Shown one piece after another: positions 33,879 through 42,168 of a stretch of DNA of 45,861 bases (position 1 is its first letter; each line of letters starts with the position of its first letter). The stretch spans positions 1 to 45,861 of the forward strand of contig JAJXWS010000019.1 of the NCBI GenBank assembly GCA_021781495.1, written 5' to 3'. The DNA is from Acidobacteriota bacterium. Its GTDB lineage: Bacteria; Acidobacteriota; Terriglobia; Terriglobales; Acidobacteriaceae. Position numbers and translations under genes: made by a program. The notes under the pieces are model-generated. The model saw only the letters and a list, made by a program, of their open reading frames with translations. It was not told where the DNA came from and searched no databases.

Positions 33879-34859
33879 ATGACAACTATTGCGACATCAG
33901 GCGCCGGGGAGCAGGCGGCGGAGCAGGTGGCACGGGCGGCGCGCGAGGGGCTGCTGTCTCGACCGAAACGACTGCCGCCGTGGCTCTTTTACGATGAGGC
34001 TGGCTCGCGGCTGTTTGAGCGGATCACGGAGCTGCCGGAGTACTACCTGACACGGACCGAGCGGGGGATTCTGCGGCAGTTTGCCGGGGAGATTGTGGCC
34101 CGGGCGGCGGATGGCGCGCGGCTGAGGATTGTGGAGCTGGGCGCGGGCTCGGCGGACAAGACGCGCCTGCTGCTGGCGGCTGCGGTGGCGCGGCAGGGAA
34201 CGGTGGTGTACGAGCCTGTGGACGTGTCGGCCAGTGCGCTGCAGGCGGCGCGGGAGCGGATTGAGCGCGAGCTGCCGGGGGTGTCGGTGGCTCCGCGGGT
34301 GGCGGACTACATGCACGGGCTGGCGCTGGAGCCGGAGCAGGCGGGCGAGCGGCGGCTGGTGCTGTATATCGGGTCGAGCATCGGGAATTTTGACCCGGAG
34401 GATGCGGCGCGGTTGCTGGCCGGGGTGCGCGCGGGACTGGCGGCGGGGGATGCGCTGCTGCTGGGCGTGGACCTGGTGAAGGATGAGTCCGCGCTGCTGG
34501 TTGCCTATGACGATGCGGCGGGGGTGACGGCGGCCTTCAATCGTAATCTGCTGGCGCGGCTGAACCGCGAGCTGGGCGCTGACTTTGACGTGGACAGCTT
34601 TGCGCATCGCGCGGTGTGGAACGAGGCCGAGCGCCGGATTGAGATGCACCTGGAGAGCCGGGCCGCGCAGGCGGTGCGGCTGGAGGCGCTTGGGTTGCAG
34701 GTGGAGTTCGCGCGGGGCGAGCGCATCCACACGGAGAATAGCTACAAGTACCGGCCGGGCGAGGCGGAGACGATGCTGCAAGCGGCGGGGTTTGCCACGG
34801 CAGGCAGCTGGACGGACGAGCGCGGCTGGTTTGAGGTGTGCCTGGGACGGGTGGACTAG
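33879..34859 (+). CDS. egtD: L-histidine N-alpha-methyltransferase EgtD
   Basis: Trimethylates histidine to hercynine using three S-adenosylmethionine molecules, the first step of ergothioneine synthesis. The 326-residue length is normal. The conserved N-terminal block REGLLSRPKRLPPWLFYDEAG and LFERITELPEYYLTRTERGIL is followed by the SAM-binding ELGAGSADKTRLLL and the later VLYIGSSIGNFDPEDA. ATG 33879 gives about 20 residues before the conserved block, as in mycobacterial EgtD; ATG 33852 would add 9 more. It follows egtB, completing the minimal pair. It faces the GH27 gene with a hairpin at 34911-34937 between. Confidence 0.92.
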   Translation: MTTIATSGAGEQAAEQVARAAREGLLSRPKRLPPWLFYDEAGSRLFERITELPEYYLTRTERGILRQFAGEIVARAADGARLRIVELGAGSADKTRLLLAAAVARQGTVVYEPVDVSASALQAARERIERELPGVSVAPRVADYMHGLALEPEQAGERRLVLYIGSSIGNFDPEDAARLLAGVRAGLAAGDALLLGVDLVKDESALLVAYDDAAGVTAAFNRNLLARLNRELGADFDVDSFAHRAVWNEAERRIEMHLESRAAQAVRLEALGLQVEFARGERIHTENSYKYRPGEAETMLQAAGFATAGSWTDERGWFEVCLGRVD

Positions 34860-34910
34860 GCGCGAACGGCCCTGAGAGATCGAGCGCACAAAAAGCGGTG
34901 TGCATTCCTT

Positions 34911-34937
34911 CCCCGGCGCGTTGGGTCTGCGCCGGGG
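34911..34937. terminator. Hairpin between convergent egtD and the GH27 gene
   Basis: CCCCGGCGC / GCGCCGGGG, 9 perfect pairs, extended by a few more with one wobble. There is no T tract on the plus side, while TTTTT lies ~16 nt past it on the minus side. Probably a bidirectional barrier, but not a classical terminator. Confidence 0.45.
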
Positions 34938-34957
34938 AGGAACGCGGCTGAGGCCGG

Positions 34958-36166
34958 TTACTTCTTCGGGTTGGCGATGCGGACGAGCAGAATGTCGTGG
35001 CTGGGCAGCTCAATGGGCATGTTCTCGGTGAGCTGTACATCCTTGCCGGTCCACAGGTTCGTGCCCTGCTGCGCGCCGTGCAGGCCGAGCGCCGCCAGGT
35101 TCAGGTGGAAGGGGTGGGTGGCGACGCGATCGCTGCCGGCGTTGAGGACGGCGACGGCCATGGCGCCGCCGGAGAGCGGACGGGTCCAGACTTCGACCTC
35201 GCCATCGGCGTACACGCGGCTGGCCTGCCTGCCCAGCTTGTCCTGATCGATGGCGATGACATCGCGGTTGGTGAGGATAGCCTTGATCTCCGGCTTCATG
35301 TGGGGCAGGTCATTGCCGGCGAGCAGCGGCGCGGCGAGCATGGCCCACATGGAGAAGTGCGAGCGGTTCTCCGCCATGGTCAGCTTGCCGTTGCCCACTT
35401 CCAGCATGTCGGGGTCGTTCCAGTGGCCGGGGCCGGCATATTTTTCCAGCCCGGCCTGCTGCTCCAGGAGGGTGTAAATGCGGTCCCAGTGAGCGTTGAT
35501 GTCGCCGGTGGTGCGCCACAGGTTACCGCCGAGGGCGGGCGCCCACTCCCACGGAGAGTCCCAACCGTACTGGCAGAGCGAGTAGACGATGGGGCGGCCA
35601 GTGGACTGGAGGGCCTTGCCCATCTTTTCGTAGGCGGCGTGCATCAGGCGCATCTGCTGGGCTTCGTCATGCGGCGCCTGCTTCTGCATCACGTCCGGGA
35701 TGAAGCTGCACAGGTCGTACTTGAGGTAGTCGATGCCCCACGAGGCATAGAGCTGGGCGTCCTGCAACTCGTGGTCGAGCGAGGCCGGATAGCCGGCGCA
35801 GGTCTTGGTGCCGGGGCCGGAGTAGATGCCGAGCTTGAGGCCCTTGGAGTGGACGTAGTCAGCGAGGGCCTTCATGTCAGGAAATTTGGAGTTGGTGTGG
35901 AGCACGCCGCTGGCGTCGCGTTCGCCCTCCCAGGTGTCGTCGATGTTGATGTAGATGTAGCCGGCATCGCGCATGCCGCTGGCGACGATCTCGTCTGCGG
36001 CGTCGCGGATGTCCTTGTCGGTCACCTTGCCGGCGAAGTAGTTCCAGCTGTTCCAGCCCATCGGCGGAGTAGCGGCGGTGGTTTGTGCCTGTGCGGACGG
36101 TGCTGGGGCTGCGGCCAGCATGGACAGAGCGAGAGCGGCCAAAGGCAATGCGGCAAGAGTACGCAT
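34958..36166 (-). CDS. Secreted GH27 alpha-galactosidase
   Basis: A 402-residue exported glycoside hydrolase. After a signal peptide (ALALSMLAAAPAPSAQA) comes the GH27 opening TPPMGWNSWNYFAG, then YINIDDTWEG, KFPDMKALADYVHSKGLKLGIYS and the catalytic nucleophile Asp151 in YLKYDLC. The acid/base Asp222 lies in WRTTGDINAHW, the family position seen in human alpha-galactosidase A. The later GHWNDPDMLEVGNGKL and NDLPHMKPEIKAILTNRDVIAIDQD are equally typical. It releases terminal alpha-galactose (or alpha-N-acetylgalactosamine) from plant or microbial glycans in the periplasm or outside. AGGAGGACT sets the ATG at 36166. Confidence 0.93.
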   Translation of the reverse strand: MRTLAALPLAALALSMLAAAPAPSAQAQTTAATPPMGWNSWNYFAGKVTDKDIRDAADEIVASGMRDAGYIYINIDDTWEGERDASGVLHTNSKFPDMKALADYVHSKGLKLGIYSGPGTKTCAGYPASLDHELQDAQLYASWGIDYLKYDLCSFIPDVMQKQAPHDEAQQMRLMHAAYEKMGKALQSTGRPIVYSLCQYGWDSPWEWAPALGGNLWRTTGDINAHWDRIYTLLEQQAGLEKYAGPGHWNDPDMLEVGNGKLTMAENRSHFSMWAMLAAPLLAGNDLPHMKPEIKAILTNRDVIAIDQDKLGRQASRVYADGEVEVWTRPLSGGAMAVAVLNAGSDRVATHPFHLNLAALGLHGAQQGTNLWTGKDVQLTENMPIELPSHDILLVRIANPKK

Positions 36167-36252
36167 TGGGAGTCCTCCTGAAAACATTTTCAAGCTGCAG
36201 TGGAATACTAAGCCCGAAACCGCAGACTCGGCAACGCCCGTGTTGCCGGCAG

Positions 36253-36840
36253 CTATGCACTCGCCGAGGTGACGAGCAACCCGGTCTGCAGGTCGAGCGC
36301 AAAGGGCACCTCTTTGTCCGTAAGAAGCTGCCAGCCAAGACCATGCAGGATGCCGCCCATGACGGCGGTGACCGTAACGCCTTCGTCCGAGAGCCGGGGC
36401 GACTGCCACGCCTCCCCGCCGGAGCCCCAGGCAAGAATGTTGCGATGGCCGACGAAGAGCAGCAGTTGCTGCGCGGGTGCGGGAAGAACCTGCAGCACGG
36501 GCCGATAGGGAAGCATGGTGAAGCGCTCGGGCGTGGCGGTGTTCAGGATGTACGCGTAGCCGCCGCAGACAGCGCAGAGCTCGTCCGGGTTGGGCGCGGA
36601 CCAGAGGCCGGTGGGCACGGCGGGATCGCGAAAGCCAAGGGCGCAGGTGGCCAGAAAGGGTTGCCCGGCAGGCTCGCCGGGCGGCTGCGGGCGGACCAGC
36701 ACCTCCAGCGCTCCCCGCTCCACCTCTTCCGCCTGGGCGGGATAAACGAAGTGGCGGGCGGGCAGGATGGCAGGCCTCGCCGGCAGAACCTGTGCCTGCC
36801 AGTGATGGGGAAAGCTGAGGTCGAGGCAGGGGCCGTGCAA
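36253..36840 (-). CDS. Conserved hypothetical protein downstream of gltX
   Basis: A 195-residue protein of no recognised family. It contains a Cys-x-x-Cys (ELCAVCGGYAYILN), the stretch YRPVLQVLPAPAQQLLLFVGHRNILAWG and a C-terminal LSDEGVTVTAVMGGILHGLGWQLLTDKEVPFALDL. These blocks look like a real globular protein with alternating strands. The start is uncertain: TTG 36840 is the first possible codon after the gltX stop, five bases away, so translation is likely coupled to gltX. No membrane segment or signal peptide. The CxxC could bind metal or form a disulfide, but nothing more can be said. Confidence 0.65.
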   Translation of the reverse strand: MHGPCLDLSFPHHWQAQVLPARPAILPARHFVYPAQAEEVERGALEVLVRPQPPGEPAGQPFLATCALGFRDPAVPTGLWSAPNPDELCAVCGGYAYILNTATPERFTMLPYRPVLQVLPAPAQQLLLFVGHRNILAWGSGGEAWQSPRLSDEGVTVTAVMGGILHGLGWQLLTDKEVPFALDLQTGLLVTSASA

Positions 36841-36844
36841 ACGC

Positions 36845-38368
36845 TTAGACCCCCACGAAACGCTCAATCCGGGTGCGCACGGTGGGAATGCCCAGATCCA
36901 GGTCCGCGCCCTCTTCGATGAGCGGCAGCAGCTTGTCAAACTCCGGCCCGGAGTGCGAGCCGGTGATGGCAATGCGCACGGGGTGATAGAGGTCCTTGCC
37001 CTTGATGCCGGTTGCGTCCTTGATCTCGCTCATCCAGCTCTTGAAGGTCTCAGGCGTGACGTGACCGCTGTGCGCGCGGACCCGGTTTGCCAGTTCCGTG
37101 AGCACCATGCGGGAGGCGTCCGTGTCCAGGATGGCGGCGTTCTCCAGGCTGGTGCGGGCCAGTTCGGGATCGAAGCCGAAGAGGAAGAGACTCTTGGCGG
37201 GGAGCTGGTCCAGATGATCGACCGACGGCGCAAAGAGACCAACCATCTGCACGAACCAGACGAGCACGGCGTCTGAGACGTCGCTCTTCTCCGGCAGCAG
37301 ACCGCCGAAGTACTCCCACGAGAGCGCGGCCAGGCGGCCGGCGGAGATCTGCTTGAGGTAGTGGCGGTTGAGCCAGTTCAGCTTGTCAAAGTCGAAGACG
37401 GCGGGCGAGGGCGTGACGCGCTCCAGCGAGAAGGCGCGGGTGAGCTCGTCGAGCGTGAAGGTCTCGGTTTTGCCGTCTTCTGCGCCCCAGCCCAGCAGGG
37501 CCAGGTAGTTGATGAGCGCCTCGGGCAGGTACCCCATCTCGCGGAAGCTGGCGATGGAGGTGGCGCCATGCCGCTTGGAGAGCCGCTCGCGGTCTTTGCC
37601 CAGGATGGTGGAGAGATGCGCGAACTTGGGCAGCTTCCAGCCGAAGGCGTTGAAGATGGCGACCTGCTTGGGCGTGTTGGAGATGTGGTCGTCTCCGCGG
37701 ATCACGTGCGTGATGTCCATCAGCGCATCGTCCACGGCGACCACATAGTTGTAGACGGGCATGCCGGGCTCGCCGTAGCGGCCGGAGCGCACAAGGATGG
37801 GGTCGCTTACAGCCTCGGGCGCGAACTCGACGTAGCCACGCACCAGGTCGTAGAAGCGCAGGGGCTCCTCGCCGATCTTCAGCCGGATGGCGAAGGGTTT
37901 GCCGCTGGCAAGGTTCTTCTTGACGGCGCGGGCGCTCAGGTCGCGGCAGCGGCCGGAGTAGACCTGCGGGCGATGTTCGGCCTGGGCCTTGGCGCGCTCG
38001 TCCTCCAACTCCTCCGTGGTGCAGAAGCAGCGATACGCCTTCTCCTCGGTAAGGAGCTTTTCGGCGTACTGGTAGTAGGTATCAAGGCGTTCGGACTGGC
38101 GATAGGGGCCGTTGGGACCCTTCTCCGGCCGGCCCGCGCCTTCCGGGCCTTCGTCCCAGTCGAGTCCAAGCCAGCGCAGGTCTTCAATCAGCTGCGCCTC
38201 ATAGCGCTCTTCGGAGCGCTCCACGTCTGTGTCTTCAATGCGGAGGATGAAATTGCCCTGTGACCGGCGTGCAAAGAGCCAGTTGTAGAGAGCCGTCCGC
38301 GCGTTCCCAACGTGCAAAAGACCCGTTGGGGAGGGAGCAAAGCGCACACGAATCTTCTCGGTGGTCAT
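36845..38368 (-). CDS. gltX: Glutamyl-tRNA synthetase
   Basis: Attaches glutamate to tRNA-Glu (and possibly tRNA-Gln if GatCAB is used). At 507 residues it is full length. VRFAPSPTGLLHVGNARTAL carries the HIGH signature as HVGN (19-22), and RLSKRHG near residue 261 is the KMSKS-type loop. The catalytic core also shows FILRIEDTD, YRQSERLD and VVAVDDALMDITHVIRGDDHISNTPKQ. The C-terminal half is the anticodon-binding helical part. ATG 38368 has AGGAG (CAGGAGTAGTT) upstream; a longer start at 38419 is unlikely. It is followed directly by the small hypothetical gene at 36253. Confidence 0.96.
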   Translation of the reverse strand: MTTEKIRVRFAPSPTGLLHVGNARTALYNWLFARRSQGNFILRIEDTDVERSEERYEAQLIEDLRWLGLDWDEGPEGAGRPEKGPNGPYRQSERLDTYYQYAEKLLTEEKAYRCFCTTEELEDERAKAQAEHRPQVYSGRCRDLSARAVKKNLASGKPFAIRLKIGEEPLRFYDLVRGYVEFAPEAVSDPILVRSGRYGEPGMPVYNYVVAVDDALMDITHVIRGDDHISNTPKQVAIFNAFGWKLPKFAHLSTILGKDRERLSKRHGATSIASFREMGYLPEALINYLALLGWGAEDGKTETFTLDELTRAFSLERVTPSPAVFDFDKLNWLNRHYLKQISAGRLAALSWEYFGGLLPEKSDVSDAVLVWFVQMVGLFAPSVDHLDQLPAKSLFLFGFDPELARTSLENAAILDTDASRMVLTELANRVRAHSGHVTPETFKSWMSEIKDATGIKGKDLYHPVRIAITGSHSGPEFDKLLPLIEEGADLDLGIPTVRTRIERFVGV

Positions 38369-38456
38369 AACTACTCCTGATGATAGCCCGTAACGGTCCA
38401 AGTGCAGCAGATTCTGCAAGAAATTCGCATCTCCGGACTGGGATCATGCGGCGGGA

Positions 38457-39500
38457 TCAGGCGAAATGCTGCCAGCCATGCGGGACGAGCGGGCGGGGTC
38501 CCTGCGCGGTGAGCAGAGTGATGGGCGGGCGGCCGGGTACTGCAGCAACGATGCGCCCGATGCGGGTGACTGCGACGCCGGCGATGGAGCGCGGCAGGCG
38601 GGCGCGGGCCGCGGCAGTAAAGAGCAGTTCGTAGTCCTCGCCGCCGTGCAAGGCCTGGTCGAGCGTGGCCGCGGGATGCATAGGCAGGGCCGCGGCGTCG
38701 ACCTCGGCGGCGACGTGGGACTCCTCGCAGAGGTGCGCGAGGTCGGTGGAGAGGCCGTCGCTGATGTCGAGCGCGGCGGTGGCGCGGGCGCGGCGTTGCA
38801 GCCACAGGCCCTGGGCGATGCGCGGCTGCGGCTGCAGATGAGGCTGGAGCACGGCACGCAGCCGGGCCGGGATGGCCGGCGGCGCGGATGCGGCTTTGGA
38901 GCGGCCTGCCAGCTGGCCAAGGCGCTCAAGCCCGGCAGCGGCTCCGCCCAGGCTGCCGGTGACGTAGAGCAGGTCTCCGGGCCGGGCACCGGAACGGAGC
39001 AGGGCGCGACCGCGCGGAACGGCGCCGATGAGGACGATGTCGGCGATGGCGATGGGGGACTCGGCGAAGTCGCCGCCCGCCAGGGGGGTGTGATGGGCAT
39101 GCGCCAGGGCGAACAGGCCGTCGTAAAAGCGGTCAACCCAGGCGCGGCGGCGGCCAAGGGTTACGGTGAGCTCGCGGGGCAGGCCAAGGGAGAGAAACGC
39201 GGCGACAGGCCGGGCGCCCATGGCGGCCAGGTCGCTGAGCCCGCGCGCCAGTGCGCGATGGCCGATAGACTCGGGCTGGTGCCAGTCCAGGCGAAAGTGG
39301 CGGCCTTCGATGGAGAAGTCGGTGGTGACGGCCAGCTCTTCGCCGGGGCGCGGACGCAGCAGGGCGCAGTCGTCCCCGATGCCCAGCCGCAGGCCGCCGC
39401 CGAGGGTGGCAGCGGCCCGGCTGCGAATGCGGCGCAGCAGCGCCAGCTCGCCGGGAGTGCCGGAATGCGGGTTTTCGCCCTTCTTTGTGTGCATTCTCAT
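38457..39500 (-). CDS. thiL: Thiamine-monophosphate kinase
   Basis: Phosphorylates thiamine phosphate to thiamine diphosphate with ATP. The 347-residue protein has the ThiL/PurM-fold signatures: LRLGIGDDCALLRPRPGEELAVTTDFSIEGRHF with the metal-binding GDD and TD, then GHRALARGLSDLAAMGARPVAAFLSLGLP and LAGGDFAESP. The late segments ALDISDGLSTDLAHLCEES (ISDG, magnesium site) and GGEDYELLFTAA are equally typical. The start is probably ATG 39500 (ATG 39494 also possible); no clear Shine-Dalgarno. No other thiamine gene is nearby. I looked for a TPP riboswitch upstream and saw none. It is 88 bp upstream of gltX and on the same strand. Confidence 0.93.
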   Translation of the reverse strand: MRMHTKKGENPHSGTPGELALLRRIRSRAAATLGGGLRLGIGDDCALLRPRPGEELAVTTDFSIEGRHFRLDWHQPESIGHRALARGLSDLAAMGARPVAAFLSLGLPRELTVTLGRRRAWVDRFYDGLFALAHAHHTPLAGGDFAESPIAIADIVLIGAVPRGRALLRSGARPGDLLYVTGSLGGAAAGLERLGQLAGRSKAASAPPAIPARLRAVLQPHLQPQPRIAQGLWLQRRARATAALDISDGLSTDLAHLCEESHVAAEVDAAALPMHPAATLDQALHGGEDYELLFTAAARARLPRSIAGVAVTRIGRIVAAVPGRPPITLLTAQGPRPLVPHGWQHFA

Positions 39501-39619
39501 CAAGGATAGGACAAACGGCTGTCTGCGGGGCTTGCATGCAAGGAATATCGCATTTTTCTACCGATTCATGAATTCCTTTTCGTTGACCCGCTCCGGATGC
39601 GTTTGTTAGCCTAAACGAA

Positions 39620-39746
39620 CGCTAGTGGAATGGTGCTCCCAGGGAGCCGCACGAGAATCTCGGGCCCACTTCGGCCTCATGCAGTCGCTTTACTTCGGTA
39701 CGCGGCGAGTTACAGCCTTCTCGGTTGTGAGAATCAAGGAAGGATC
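39620..39746 (+). other. Structured-looking leader of the M23 peptidase gene
   Basis: About 125 nt before the start codon contain a CTCCC / GGGAG stem (39636-39648), a CGAGAATCTCG palindrome (39651-39661) and a purine-rich Shine-Dalgarno (AAGGAAGGA). TTGACC at 39583-39588 may be a -35, with a weak -10. No known riboswitch class is recognised. Confidence 0.3.
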
Positions 39747-40721
39747 ATGCTGCGGAAACGCTACTACATACTTTTTGTATCCAGAGACGAAGACGGGCGA
39801 GTACGCAAAATTCCTTTGCCTCTGCACTATGTGTACGGCTTTGTGGCCGCGGCGGTGGTGGGTGCGTTCACCATCGTGGGACTGGCCGGATCGTACACGC
39901 GCATGTTGCTCAAAACAGAGAGCTTTAACCAGGTGCGGCAGGAGCGCGAGACGCTGCGCGAGAACTACAAGCACATGGCGCAGATTGCGCATGACCGCGA
40001 CGTGCAGGTGGCGTCGCTGGGCGCTCTGGCCAGTGAGGTGACGGCGCTCTACGGGCTCCGGCAGAACCGGCTGACGGCGGCCAAGTCCGCTGCGGCAGGC
40101 GCGGCCTCGGCACCCACGCCGCAGTCGCTGGCGCTCACCGACAACGTGAATCAGCAGACTGTGAAGATGTCGATTGACCAGTTCTACGCGCTGCGGGCGC
40201 AGGCCATGTCCGGCCGTGTTTCCCGCGCGCTGGAGGGCGGCCTGACGCCGAGCTTTGCGGGCGACTGGACCCAGTTGGCCGATGCTCCGGCGCTGTGGCC
40301 GATTGAGGGCCGCGTAACCTCCAGCTTTGGCGAGCGCGAAGATCCGCTGAACGGCGAGGGCGCGTTCCACCCGGGCATCGATATCTCCGCTCCCTTTGGA
40401 ACGCCGGTTCGCGCCGCTGCCGATGGCGACGTGACCGGAGCGCAGATGGGCTCCGGCTATGGCCGCGAGGTGGTGCTGGACCATGGCCACGATGTGCGCA
40501 CGGTGTATGCCCATCTTTCCGCGGTGGCCGTGCTGCCGGGCCAGCATGTAACCTGCGGGCAGGTGATTGGCTACGTGGGCGAGACGGGCCGCGCTACCGG
40601 TCCGCACCTTCACTACGAGGTGCGCGTGCACAACGTGCCGGTCAATCCGCACAAGTACCTGCGCAACACCTACGAGCAGGCCGCGCTGGACGGAACCACG
40701 ACGACCACCACCAAGAATTGA
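39747..40721 (+). CDS. Membrane-anchored M23 (LytM-type) peptidase
   Basis: A 324-residue protein. The N-terminus RKRYYILFVSRDEDGRVRKIPLPLHYVYG is cytoplasmic; a single helix follows (FVAAAVVGAFTIVGLAGSY), then a coiled-coil-like region around residues 60-100 and a C-terminal M23 domain. The zinc-site motifs are FHPGIDISAPFGTPV (His and Asp, near 208) and GPHLHYEVR (near 288). M23 enzymes cut peptidoglycan cross-bridges or act as activators of amidases. 'FVSRDEDGRVRKIPLPLHY' is the usual N-terminus of this acidobacterial group. The start at 39747 has AAGGAAGGA. Terminated at 40745-40770. Confidence 0.9.
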   Translation: MLRKRYYILFVSRDEDGRVRKIPLPLHYVYGFVAAAVVGAFTIVGLAGSYTRMLLKTESFNQVRQERETLRENYKHMAQIAHDRDVQVASLGALASEVTALYGLRQNRLTAAKSAAAGAASAPTPQSLALTDNVNQQTVKMSIDQFYALRAQAMSGRVSRALEGGLTPSFAGDWTQLADAPALWPIEGRVTSSFGEREDPLNGEGAFHPGIDISAPFGTPVRAAADGDVTGAQMGSGYGREVVLDHGHDVRTVYAHLSAVAVLPGQHVTCGQVIGYVGETGRATGPHLHYEVRVHNVPVNPHKYLRNTYEQAALDGTTTTTTKN

Positions 40722-40744
40722 CGCCGGCGCGCATGCGCCATGCG

Positions 40745-40777
40745 GACGGCTCCCCCAGGCGGGAGCCGTCTTTGTTT
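40745..40777 (+). terminator. Intrinsic terminator after the M23 peptidase gene
   Basis: A perfect 10-bp stem GACGGCTCCC / GGGAGCCGTC with loop CCAGGC, then TTTGTTT. Classical form. Confidence 0.8.
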
Positions 40778-40877
40778 GCGCGCAATATCTCTGAAATTTC
40801 CGGCGGGCGTGACGGATCTTCCGCAGTGCTGATATCGTTCCCGTGTTCGATTTTTAGCATTTTCGGAGGGAATCTCT

Positions 40878-42017
40878 ATGTTGCGCCGTCTTTTCGTTTG
40901 CTTTGTCTGTCTTGCCTGCGCTCTGCCGTTGCTGGCGCAGGATCGATCGCACGATCTGCAGATCGCCTTTGCCCGCGCACAGCATTTGCGGCATGGCATC
41001 AACGCATCGCAATGGTTTGCACAGTCGCCCCAGGATTACTCTGCTGCGCGCACCAGCCGCTACACGGACGCGTCGGATATTGCACTCATGGCGCGCCTGG
41101 GCTTTGACAACGTTCGCCTGAGCATTGATCCCGCGCCGCTGGAGCAGGGTGCGCGCGGCGCAGACGGCATGAATCAGGAGTTTCTGGCTCGCGTGGATGC
41201 CGCCGTGGACGACATGCTTGCCCAGGGGCTTGCGGTGCAGATTGATCTGCACCCGGAAAGCAGCTACAAGCAGCAGGTGCGCGACAACAACACGGCCGTG
41301 GACCGCTACGTAATGCTGTGGCGCCACCTGGCCGCGCACTACGCCTCGCGCAACCCTGACCTGATTTTCTTTGAGGTGATGAACGAGCCCGAGGTGCGCG
41401 ATCCCTACCGGTGGGAGGGCATCCAGGACCGCGTGGTGGCAGCCGTGCGCCAGGCGGCTCCGCACAACACCATTATCGCCACCGGCCCCAACTACTCCGA
41501 CATTGTGGATCTGCTGGCCATGCATCCGCTGGACGACGGCAACGTGATCTACAACTTCCACTTCTACGATCCGCACACCTTTACCCATCAGGGTGCGAGC
41601 TGGGGCCTGCCCTGGTGGAGCTATACCCACGGCATTCCGTATCCCGCATCGGAGTCGTCCATGGCCGCCATTCTGCCGCAGGTGCCCGATGCCGCCAGCC
41701 GCTTTGATCTGGAGAACTACTGGCTCGACCACTGGGACGGCCACCGCATCCGTATGCTGATCGACGAGGCAGCCGCGTGGGCCGGCGAAAACCACGTTCC
41801 GCTCATCTGCAACGAGTTTGGCGTCTTTCGCGAGCACGCGGATCCGCAGTCGCGCGTGAACTGGCTGCACGACGTGCGTACGGCGCTGGAGGCAGACCAC
41901 ATCGGTTGGGCCATGTGGGACTATCGCGGCGGTTTTGGCGTGGTGCAGAAGCAGGACGGCCAGCCGGCCAAGGCGGACCCGGCCGTGGTGCAGGCTCTGG
42001 GATTGCAGGAGAAGTAA
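40878..42017 (+). CDS. Secreted GH5-family glycanase (endoglucanase-like)
   Basis: A 379-residue exported hydrolase. The signal peptide is MLRRLFVCFVCLACALPLLAQ. The TIM-barrel GH5 features are HGINASQWF, MARLGFDNVRLSI (RLS strand 2), VQIDLHPES, the acid/base Glu170 in FFEVMNEP, YNFHFYDPHTFTHQG, and the nucleophile Glu313 in LICNEFGVF, then HIGWAMWDYRGGFGVV. The last motif (W...Y.GGFG) is usual for cellulase-like GH5 subfamilies. Endo-beta-1,4-glucanase is the probable activity, but mannanase or glucosidase cannot be excluded. CGGAGGGAAT sets the start at 40878. Confidence 0.92.
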   Translation: MLRRLFVCFVCLACALPLLAQDRSHDLQIAFARAQHLRHGINASQWFAQSPQDYSAARTSRYTDASDIALMARLGFDNVRLSIDPAPLEQGARGADGMNQEFLARVDAAVDDMLAQGLAVQIDLHPESSYKQQVRDNNTAVDRYVMLWRHLAAHYASRNPDLIFFEVMNEPEVRDPYRWEGIQDRVVAAVRQAAPHNTIIATGPNYSDIVDLLAMHPLDDGNVIYNFHFYDPHTFTHQGASWGLPWWSYTHGIPYPASESSMAAILPQVPDAASRFDLENYWLDHWDGHRIRMLIDEAAAWAGENHVPLICNEFGVFREHADPQSRVNWLHDVRTALEADHIGWAMWDYRGGFGVVQKQDGQPAKADPAVVQALGLQEK

Positions 42018-42038
42018 GCTACGCGGCGGAAAGCAGAC

Positions 42039-42056
42039 GCGGGGTTTCGACCCCGC
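42039..42056. terminator. Hairpin with a UUCG tetraloop after the GH5 gene
   Basis: GCGGGGT, TTCG, ACCCCGC: a 7-bp stem capped by a very stable tetraloop. There is no T run, so it may slow or protect 3' ends rather than terminate. It lies between convergent genes. Confidence 0.45.
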
Positions 42057-42168
42057 CGAGCCGCTCCGCCTGAAGCTCCCTGGGCATTTGTGATGTTTGG
42101 CTCAAAGGAAGCTTCGGCGGGCTGCTCTTGCAGCAGTGTGGAGGTAGTGCTCTTGGGAAGCGCGTTAC

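Noticed and set aside
39501-39746. TPP riboswitch for thiL
   Set aside because: No CTGAGA-type core is seen on either strand; thiL is minus strand and this upstream region does not show the required helices.
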